From assembly GCF_963855985.1 (NCBI RefSeq), contig NC_087091.1, positions 14,328,154 through 14,392,153 on the forward strand: a DNA stretch of 64,000 bases, written 5' to 3'. This DNA comes from Ostrinia nubilalis. Lineage: Eukaryota; Arthropoda; Insecta; Lepidoptera; Crambidae. Position numbers and translations under genes: made by a program. Within the stretch, counting starts at the first letter, position 1. The number at the start of each line of letters is the position of its first letter. The notes under the pieces were generated by a model. The model was not told where the DNA came from, searched no databases, and was given only the letters and a program-made list of their open reading frames with translations. Shown piece after piece: positions 55,848 through 64,000 of the stretch.

Positions 55848-55895
55848 TTCGCGAAGTAAAACTTCTGTACGTAGTACTTATTATTATTCTGTGGT
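55848..55895 (+). repeat. CTTCTGTACGTAGTACTTATT motif, second copy
   Basis: Matches 39640-39685 (CTTCTGTACGTAGTACTTAT, then TATTATTCTGTGG). The shared piece is about 40 bp. Confidence 0.55.
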
Positions 55896-55966
55896 TTAAC
55901 TATCAAAATAAATGCGTGTTTTTCTATAAATCTTTTAACTTGGTGGTGATTTTTTAATATAATATA

Positions 55967-56222
55967 AATATAAATATCCTTGGACATTTTACACTGCGCC
56001 TCTAGTCCCAAACTAAGCAAAGCTTGTACTATAGGTACTAGACGACGGGATAAACATACTTAAATACTTTTATTTGTAAATACATACGTATTATACATAG
56101 AAAACACCCAGGCCCGTCACAGAAATTAAAATTCATCATTTCAATTTCTGCCCGGCCGGGAATCGAACCCGGGACCTCTCGGCATAGTAGTCCGTTCTGA
56201 ACCACTACACCAAACGGCCGAC
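55967..56222 (-). mobile_element. tRNA-derived SINE family S1, copy 3
   Basis: Reverse orientation of the copies at 24625 and 29042. The head at the right (complement of GGTCGGCCGTTTGGTGTAGT) has a B-box GGTTCGATTCCCGG. It has a different spacer between head and body (CAGAAATTAAAATTCATCA region, 56118-56145), so it belongs to a subfamily. Confidence 0.82.
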
Positions 56223-56864
56223 GAACTGTTGAAGACACTAGGAAATTAATATAATATATTATTGAGGCTTCATTTATAAATAAGCATGACTTTTGCAACT
56301 TGTTCACATGTTGCAACTATGGCGCAACTGAAAGCAAAAGAAAATATACTATTGTGCTGAAAAGAATTTATTTCGTCTAGAATAAAAGTATTGGCAATTC
56401 GTTCTCTTTCTTTGTTAAACAGAACCATTCATTGCAGTTGCTTAAAAATGGGTTCACGTTTTATAAAGTTTATTGAGTTTCAGGCGAAAACAAGAATTCA
56501 GTTTCTACCAATGTTAATGTTTCGGAATTTTTAATAACTTCTTTACTTTATAGTCGCAAAGAACCATGCTTTTAGGCTTTATGATTTTTGATAAAACAAT
56601 ATTTTACGAATTACTCTTTTAAATACAAGCAGGTCAGCTTAATTTACTGTTTATTCTTTGTTGTATTAATTTCGTGTCAAATAGAGTCTTCTTTATAATG
56701 TAAATAAATGATTTGATTTGAGGAATTTATAAAAATTCCTCATTCTAATCATTGTATTTCAATTAGTACCTTAACTATGAAAAATAAACAGTTTTTTTTC
56801 CTCCAATAAAGTTTGTACAAAGAGACATAAGCAGTTTGAAAATTAGATTATTTTCAACCGACTT
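56223..56864. other. No recognisable gene
   Basis: AT-rich; nothing supported. Confidence 0.45.
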
Positions 56865-57264
56865 CAAAAAAAAGGAGGAGGTTCTCAATTCGACCCGTAT
56901 GTTTTTTTTTTTCTATGTTTGTTACGCGATAACTCCGCCAATTATGAACCGATTTGAACAAATCTTTTTTCGGCGTATAGATAATACCTCAAGGGTGGTC
57001 CCATTTAAATTTAATAATAGAAAAAACAACCCCCAAGGGTGGAAAATTGGGGATGAACTTTTTTATACGCAATATCTCCGCCGATTATAAATCAATTTGA
57101 CTGATTATTTTTTTGTTGAATAGGTATTATCAAAAGGGTGGTTTCATGCGAATTTGAAGAAAATATTTCACCCCCAAGGGTGGAAAATTGGGAATGAACT
57201 TTTTTATACGCAATATTTTTAATTTTTAGTTTTTTTTTGTGTTCACGCATTTGAAGTCGGTTTT
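56865..57264 (+). mobile_element. 400-bp dispersed element with AACCGACTTCAAA termini
   Basis: The left end CAACCGACTTCAAA is inverted at the right end (TTTGAAGTCGGTTTT). The interior has two diverged units, each with TACGC-ATA-CTCCGCC, GGGTGG and CCCCAAGGGTGGAAAATTGG, GATGAACTTTTTTATACGC. I recognise the termini as a very common lepidopteran repeat, partly present at 448-480. Non-coding; the 84-codon frame at 56836-57090 is accidental. Confidence 0.78.
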
Positions 57265-57577
57265 ATTTTTTTTAAAAGTTAATTATCTTAAATACGTAGC
57301 GCAAAAGAGGTGATACAGGAAAAAACTAAAAACTTCACCACTTTCTGAATTTTCCGGTTAGCGCTACGTAGTTTCCAACCCTTTGTCGTCAAATGTGCGG
57401 GAAATATCAAAGCAGTTCTGGAAACGTGGAATTGTGTTTCGCTGAAAGTTTTGCACCTTTTTACTGAAAATGTTGCTGGTACGAGATAACTACTAACACC
57501 ATATGAATGGTTTCACAATTTATCGTCTTATGTACGGGTAAGAAATTAGATTCCATTTTTGTAGTGAAATAGTAAGT

Positions 57578-57670
57578 ACGAGCTTTTGCCCGCGGCTTCA
57601 CCCGCGTGAAATTTAGTTTGTCACAAATCTTCATAAATTATAGCCTATATGTTATTCTGGGTTATGAACA
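57578..57670 (+). repeat. CCCGCGTGAAATTT-family dispersed repeat, copy 3
   Basis: GAGCTTTTGCCCGCGGCTTC, CACCCGCGTGAAATTTAGTT, TAAATTATAGCCTATATGTT, TTCTGGGTTA. Best-preserved 5' part of the family seen at 19671 and 32950. Confidence 0.7.
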
Positions 57671-58025
57671 ATAATACTGTATTGTACACCTTTATCTCCG
57701 CCATTAGATTATTATTTGGCTCGCCTACGCACACAGCACGACCTGCCCGCACCACGGTCGGACGCCGAATGCCCCCACCGCCGACTAGGCTGTGACGTAT
57801 GCGCTCGAGACAAATGTCTATACACTACATCCCTTCCTTGTTTTAATTTGAAATAAATACAATTTATTATTTAATTAACTTTTGAGGCGCTTCTTCATTA
57901 GGCGCTTTGTTTTAATCATTTGATCATTATTGCTTCACTGTTTTACTATTTTAAATATCCATAATATTACTATTAGCTTCTGATTAATCACCCTCATTCT
58001 GGTCCATCACTTTCCATTGTCCTAG

Positions 58026-58067
<42 letters not shown>

Positions 58068-58935
58068 GTTTTGAATGTATTTGAATATCCTCCTATACTT
58101 TTAGTTACTGTGTGTAATGTCGCGATTCAAACTCAGTTTATTTTCTCTAGTCATATTTTTAACACGCTTTTATTAGGTCGACTTGCAAGTATTTTAACGA
58201 ACTATGTAATAAAGTCTAAGAATCTGAATTACACGCACTTCTGATTCTTGTATCATCATGAAAATTGGCAATTAAGTGTAAATTTATATGACAATATAAT
58301 GCTATGGTTCCATCGAGCTGATCCGATGATGGGACTAAAAAGTGGCTGATGGAACCTTGTATTGCCTTTTAGTAAACATATCGAGTTTGGGCTCATTAGA
58401 TTCGTCTTAAGATATTCTGTTTATCTACAAGCGTGTTTTTAGTTTTTTGAAACAATTATTTATGTAAACTTTATCCCCTGGTTTTAACTCGCATTTTTTT
58501 TTTTTTGCTTTTCTCTTCCTATCTTTATATACCTTACATTATGCCTTCATTTCCTTGCCCCTATGCTTTGCCTCCACTGAGTCACTTGAGATGATAGCAT
58601 AGATATAATACATCATTATGCTACAGACACTACAACCCTTTCCTTGTTTTAAAGAAAATAATTATTTCATGGAATAATATTTTAAATAAAATAAAAATAA
58701 TCCACTTTAAACTACCGTATTTAGTAGTTAACGTTTTTTGCGATCTCATGCTATCAAAATCTAAAGGTAAGTTGAAAGTTGAAAGTGGATAAAATATAGT
58801 TGGTAAATGTGTAATTATGCTGTATCACATTTTGTTACTTTGCAAAGTGCTAGGTCTGCTTGAATTATTCCTTTCAAGGCTGCACTTTACTTTAACCCAT
58901 AAAACCTCAGTTTTAGCACCTATCTCTCTATGTGG
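57671..58935. other. No gene; long poly-T and a repeated CACTACA-CCCTT motif
   Basis: A run of 35 T occupies 58029-58063, perhaps the tail of a minus-strand retroinsertion. CACTACATCCCTTCCTTGTT at 57832 and CACTACAACCCTTTCCTTGT at 58626 are similar and about 800 bp apart. They might be LTR remains, but nothing else supports that. Confidence 0.45.
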
Positions 58936-59040
58936 GCACCAGGTTTGAACCAGGAACCCAATATTATTTCCAACTGCTATTATTTTTTAGTATAAAAATA
59001 TATTACTGAGTAAGTGCTCGACCGCTCATACCACAGCACA
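58936..59040 (-). mobile_element. Possible tRNA-like SINE head
   Basis: On the minus strand an A-box-like GTGGTATGAGCGGTCGAGCA precedes, about 60 bp on, a B-box-like CTGGTTCAAACCTGG. The spacing is longer than in a tRNA and the ends do not pair, so a SINE remnant is more likely than a gene. Confidence 0.35.
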
Positions 59041-59836
59041 TTCTTTTCAGTCTGGCAACAACGGCGCTCACCATTTTTATCCCCAAAACGATGTTTTGTG
59101 GTCCCTTGTCATTGCACTGTACTAATACAGCGTACACTACAGGAACTTTAACAGTCATCATCAATATTTTATATTCAGGGTTGTAATAATTCCAATTGTG
59201 GACGTCATGGCTGATGTTGCCCTGGCTGGCCCTGGCGGGCCGCGTTTAATTTATCACAAAAGCATGTTGTCGGCTAACTACCCACAGCTTCGTTAATATC
59301 GGTTATATACCCTACCCTACTTCTGTCGCAACAGCCCCTATAATGGCCTCGTGATCGTTGCCAAGTGAGGAATCCATTTTCCTACCTCGCTGACCAGGCC
59401 AATAAAACTTTGTAGTTCTGTGATGTTGGTCGGTGCTCCAAAATCATTATTAACTACAATATTTTTTCAGAGGGATGACTCCATGTTCGTGTTCAAGAAA
59501 CTGAACTTTCGTATTAAGATATTCACAGTTTTCTTTTGACCGACAACATTATCTATAGTAATGCTCGTATGTGACAAGTGTAGAATCTCCATCCAGGGTT
59601 ACCTACATGGAATATTGCAGGAGCACATGTAATTCCATACATCATCAGCATGTTTATGAATGAATAGTCCCTTTCGAGTTATGTATGAGCTCCAGGTGAC
59701 TATTCAATCTCTCCTCTCTAACTTTAAACAGTGTCTGATTTATTTTGAGAAATGTATGATTTTCTCACTTGATAGCTGAACTTTCTCTACTGATATTATA
59801 TTATAATACATAATATAATATGCTTACATAATTATG
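59041..59836. other. No recognisable gene
   Basis: Contains a short GC-rich stretch (CTGGCTGGCCCTGGCGGGCC near 59222). Nothing else supported. Confidence 0.45.
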
Positions 59837-59898
59837 TGCCTGGATGCCGGCGGCGCAGGACCGGTCTTTCTGGAAATCCTTGGGGAATGAACGAACGA
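59837..59898 (+). mobile_element. RTE-type LINE 3' end with internal deletion
   Basis: GTGCCTGGATGCCGGCGGCG, CAGGACCGGTCTTTCTGGAA, ATCCTTGGGG then directly AATGAACGAACGAT. Compared with 52206-52310 the segment encoding FVQQW-SFG is deleted. It is a 62-bp scar. Confidence 0.75.
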
Positions 59899-61139
59899 TA
59901 TACTTATCTGAATATCTCCCATTTCCATATAAATCTAGAGAAATGCCAACCAATGCGCTGATTTCGAAACCCAGTGTCGCGTTAGAAATTCATACACACA
60001 AAGTAATCAAAATAAAAACAATTCTTCACGAAGAGTGTGTGTCATGCACAGAATGCACACATTGCATTCAGTACGATTATTCGTTGCCATAGTAATGTAC
60101 GTACATAGCATACAGCACCACACATACGTAGTCAATTATGATACGATGTGATAATTGTATTTTTTTTTTTTTAGTTTGATTGTGCTCATTATCCACTCAT
60201 TGTGCTCAACGTCAGTACTCAACACAATATCAGTACTCATTGTGCGAATAATATTTTGTACTACGCAAGCAATATAAACTGTTTATTTATACATAAAACG
60301 TCAACTGCATGGCACATTGCTGTTGCGAGCAATGTGTTCTGTTTGGCATATTGCTGCGACACTGGCCACGCCCCCTTGTCACATCTCTCTTTAGTTTTTT
60401 GAACTTTTTTGTGATCTGTGATAGGGACCATAGGTGAAACCCAATTGGATGGACTTTCAAGGCTTCTATCACTCGCTAAAGGTCACGCGATAAGTAAATA
60501 TCTATCGCTAGTCATGTGGTTTATTCGTCCAAGGTTGGAACACACAAGTGACAGAAGAAGAGGACGCCTGAGAAGTCGCGCGGCATGCTCCTTACTACGT
60601 ATTGTCTCTTTTAAATAGGTATACATAAGCGTTTTAACAATTATGTATTAATATCAATATTATTTGTATCTCAGAAAGTGACACTTACTAATGATCTGCT
60701 TTAACCTCCTTTGCCAGATAGACTTATCTCTTTTTTTTTTTTTTTTTTTTTTTACTAATATTTTGTCTGTTACTTGTTAGGTAAGTTAACTTTACTGAAC
60801 ACACGTCGGGAGTATTTATTTCGTGAGAAACAAATATTACCTCAGACAGGAGCAAACTTGCAATGTTTAAAAGTCGTTATAAGCGCATAGACGCTATTCG
60901 AACTTAACATCATAACACTTGTTCCGCCTGTTTTTTTTTCTTTTTACTATCCCACGTTTTTTATTGCCGCAGTAATTCTGCCAATGTCAAGTGTTTAGGG
61001 AGACGCATACATAAATTAGTCTGCTTCAGTACCACCTCTGTTAAAAGTCACAGTTGCGTTGAAAATATAACTGAAACGGAGACTGTCTACCCGTCACAAT
61101 CGAACTCTTCCAAAGAATAAGATGCGATCACCCGTTTTC
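59899..61139. other. No gene; 23-T tract at 60731-60753
   Basis: AT-rich. ACTCATTGTGC is repeated at 60197 and 60235. The poly-T run may be an A-tail on the minus strand. Confidence 0.5.
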
Positions 61140-61292
61140 TCAAACATTACTATGACGTCCCACAGTGCGCGTGGACGCACAGGGTGACACATGAACGAAC
61201 CAATTACAGAGCTTTATTAGATTTGCATTTACTTTATTGCATTAGATTTGCTGCTTAACTTAAGCAGCATCGTTTGTGAATACGGGCGTAAG
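61140..61292. mobile_element. Small TIR element (ACGCCCGTATTCACAAAC family), copy 2
   Basis: Inverted relative to 7131-7281: CAAACATTACTATGACGTCC, CAGTGCGCGTGGACGCACAG, GCAGCATCGTTTGTGAATAC, GGGCG. The left terminus is truncated inside the TIR. An AAATTTGC-like insertion lengthens the middle. Confidence 0.7.
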
Positions 61293-61400
61293 TCTACTTA
61301 GCCGTACTTACTCTTGACAAAAATGATTTTTCCATGGTAGGTACACTGATACAACTAAAAATTGCAATCAAGTCCTATCTACCCACTTTATGATGTCTTC

Positions 61401-61636
61401 GCAATTAAATGCCTCACATCACAATTTAATATGTCATTGCACTGGAATGCACCATCGCAATTTAATGCGTCACAGCAATTTAATGCGTCACAGCAATTTA
61501 ATGCGTCATTGCAATTTAATGCCTCAATGCAATTTAATGCGTCATCGCAATTTAATGCGTCATAGCAATTTAATGCCTCATTGCAATTTAATGCTTCATT
61601 GCAATTTAATGCCTAATCGCAATTTAATATTCCATT
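61401..61636 (+). repeat. 18-bp tandem array with core GCAATTTAATGC
   Basis: Ten regular units start at 61457 and every 18 bp to 61619, each GCAATTTAATG plus C(G/C/T)TCA-variable bases. Three degenerate units precede at 61401, 61421 and 61439. The last unit ends ATTCCATT. Because 18 is a multiple of three, frames stay open across the array (repeating QFNAS-x or NLM-RH-type peptides), but there is no independent sign of a protein. Confidence 0.95.
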
Positions 61637-61855
61637 GGCTGATTTCATCATCACTAAACCTTGTTTGGATAGTGTAGATTTTACTATGTTCTTTTTTTTT
61701 AAATAGAATAGGTATATCTACATCATATTATATTGACTGAACAATATTATTTACTTCAGTATTCAACAGATTTTATTATACAATTATACAATATTCAGTA
61801 TATAACTGCTCTTTAGTAACTATTTCAATTTCAGTATTTATCTACTCTATTGTAA
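61637..61855. other. Spacer between two CAATTTAATG arrays
   Basis: AT-rich, non-periodic, with repeated ATATTCAGTATATAAC-like pieces that resemble diverged units of the next array. Confidence 0.5.
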
Positions 61856-62540
61856 CAATTTAATGTTCAGCATATACTGCTGTTAACAATTTAATGGTCA
61901 GCATTATTATTTTACTGCTGATAACAATTTAATGTTCAACATTATAATGCTCTTATGTGACAATTTAATGTTCAGCATATACTGTTGCTGACAATTTAAT
62001 ATTCAGCATATACTGGTGCTGACAATTTAATGTTCAGTTTATAACAGCTGTTAACAATTTAATGTCCAGCATATACTGCTGCTAACAATTTAATGTTCAG
62101 TTTATAACTACTGATAACAATTTAATGTCCAGCATATACTGCTGCTAACAATTTAATGTTCAGTTTATAACTACTGTTAACAATTTAATGTCCAGCATAT
62201 ACTGCTGCTATCAATTTAATGTTCAGTTTATAACTGCTATTAACAATTTAATGTCCAGCATATACTGCTTCTATCAATTTAATGTCCAGCATATTCTGCT
62301 GCTAACAATTTAATGTTCAGTTTATTACTGCTGTTAACAATTTAATGTCCAGCATATACTGCTGCTATCAATTTAATGTTCAGTTTATAACTGCTATTAA
62401 CAATTTAATGTCCAGCATATACTGCTTCTATCAATTTAATGTCCAGCATATTCTGCTGCTAACAATTTAATGTTCAGTTTATAACTGCTGTTAATAATTT
62501 AATGTCCAGGATATAACTGTTCTTATGTGACAATTTAATG
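61856..62540 (+). repeat. 31-32-bp tandem array with the same CAATTTAATG core
   Basis: About 22 units begin with CAATTTAATG (two with one change), at 61856, 61887, 61925, 61961 and onward to 62531. Two monomer types alternate: core + TCCAGCATATACTGCTGCTA and core + TTCAGTTTATAACTGCTGTTA. A five-monomer block of 157 bp (62181-62337) is repeated at 62338-62494 with about one difference. Edge units diverge more, as usual in satellites homogenised by unequal exchange. No coding frame. Confidence 0.95.
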
Positions 62541-64000
62541 TCCAGTTAACACTTTGTTGGACTGTACAATTTAAGAATTACTTCCCAAATGACACTACTT
62601 ATTCATATACATTGCCTTTGGGAGCAGTTTCAATGTTAAACGAATCAAAACTATGACGTCTGTAAGCGTTCTGTCGTATCATCCTTTACTACCTGAACGC
62701 TCGTGAACGTTACTGTCCATTATTGTGTTAAATTTAATATTTGCTGTTATGTAACAATTTTATGTTTAGTACTGTTCTTATGTGTCCAGTATATAGCTGC
62801 TATGTTGCTTCTATAATTTGTGTGCATAGGTTGATGTGTGCGTAGGTTGGTGTTATGGTTTATAAATGTTTCAAAAATAAATGTAAATGTATAATCCTTG
62901 CGAATTATTTATTTTGTTAATTCAATTTATTTTATTATGTGATGAGGTAACGACATTTGGCCGTTAGTAAGCACCTTTAGATAGGTAATGGTATTGTGAA
63001 CATAATCGTTTACATGTTGTAAACTCAAAGTGCCAACAGACAAATCTTCGTATGTTTATTCTAAATATTGATCAAGATAATAATCAATAACAGTGAAACG
63101 AGTTTTATTTCAAATAAATATTTCCATTAATTCATTTCTCGATTAAAGTAAATAGATAGTACTAACACCTGGGTTATAATTGTACACCTACGCTTATGGT
63201 AAGTCAATAAATAAATTGCCATAACACTACGATTTATTTTTAATAGTGACTATAGTCACCATACGCCATCGAGCGGAAAAGGTAATTTATTTTATATTAA
63301 AATATCACCAACATGTTTATACTAGTGTACAACAATTAGTAATTAAATAATTCATTTCCATGGCATTAACCAATTTTAAGCATAGAAGAAATGGGTACTG
63401 CTAATTTGGTTTGAGTGTATTGCATCAAACATTTTAATTCAATCAATAATTTAAAAATAAATACCATTATTGGATAGTGATCGATCACAGCATTCCTCTA
63501 GTTAATTACGTTGCATGTATCTGCTGTATTTTACGTAATTGTATTACTGGATAGGTAATTAAACTTCTGCTGATAATTTGATTGTTAAATAATAGATATT
63601 TACCTAGCCCATAACATATTTTATGACTATGTCATAAATTCCTGTCATATTTCTATGCGCAGACCAGATTAACTTTCAGTATAAAATAAATGATTTTAAT
63701 ATTTTACTGATTATTACTTTTCCGCTTATTTTCGTGAGTGTGTTATATGTATAGTCACTTCTTAATGTAGGTACCATGTTACTAACGTAAAATATTAAGA
63801 ATCGTTTTACTGCAAAACACACCCACAACAAAAAGTATTTTCGTTATTTCTGATCGATAAAATAATTTTAAAAACACCATCACTTATCTTTATTATTACA
63901 ACGGGAATATCACTCTTCACACATTTACACTTTGGTGGCTGAGAAAATATAAAGTAAACACTTCATATTTAAGCACAATCTAAATAGATACTTTGTTTGA
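62541..64000. other. No recognisable gene
   Basis: AT-rich. Weak echoes of the array core (ACAATTTAAG at 62566, AACAATTTTATG at 62754) lie just past its edge. AATAAATG at 62877 could be a polyadenylation signal, without other support. Confidence 0.45.

Noticed and set aside
57826..58649. Pair of LTRs
   Set aside because: Only about 25 bp are similar; no TG...CA ends, primer site or polypurine tract were seen.
61401..62540. CRISPR array
   Set aside because: Repeats are too short and spacers are themselves repeated, in a clearly eukaryotic context.

Overview
This looks like a piece of lepidopteran (moth or butterfly) nuclear genome. The evidence is an AT-rich background, many copies of the RTE-type LINE 3' end that is common in moths and butterflies, tRNA-derived SINEs with (ATT)n tails, hAT, Tc1/mariner-like, Harbinger-like and piggyBac-like elements, and a satellite unit carrying the insect telomere motif TTAGG. 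I could not support any intact host protein-coding gene, rRNA, functional tRNA or CRISPR array. Nearly all open frames are short chance frames or pieces of decayed transposons.

Layout. 1-10 kb: a CTACG/CGTAG-rich patch, two hAT-like non-autonomous elements (one with a perfect 8-bp target duplication), a short TIR element and old dispersed repeats. 10-15 kb: LINE-like fragments, an exact 103-bp tandem duplication, and a 1.07-kb dispersed element made of three diverged internal units. 15-24 kb: a 5'-truncated R1-type LINE inserted in a small palindromic MITE with a 13-bp target duplication, a 23-bp perfect hairpin, a TAA-flanked MITE, RTE 3' ends (one pair head to head) and another LINE tail. 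24-34 kb: two copies of a tRNA-derived SINE, two copies of the palindromic MITE, a LINE 3' end with a pentanucleotide tail, and a TTAA-flanked piggyBac-like candidate with an RTE fragment inside it. 35-46 kb: a hAT element, a TTA-flanked MITE, and a clear piggyBac-type element with TTAA on both sides. Its coding region is split by a 1.5-kb insertion that carries eight 115/117-bp tandem units. More small TIR elements follow. 46-53 kb: a SINE interrupted by a 1.1-kb foldback element with ~465-bp arms and TA duplication, then a nested set of inverted repeats around a broken RTE reverse-transcriptase copy. 53-57 kb: remnants of a SWIM zinc-finger exon pair and of a THAP-like domain, a SINE on the minus strand, and an element with AACCGACTTCAAA ends. 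57-64 kb: long poly-T tracts, then a 1.1-kb block in which the 10-mer CAATTTAATG recurs about 30 times, first every 18 bp and then every 31-32 bp, with a 157-bp higher-order duplication.

The window therefore reads as a transposon graveyard with several datable nested insertions. The features most worth following are the CAATTTAATG double array, the piggyBac with its satellite-bearing insertion, and the long foldback that could give rise to double-stranded RNA. Family assignments rest on terminal motifs, target duplications and remembered family signatures; no database search was run.
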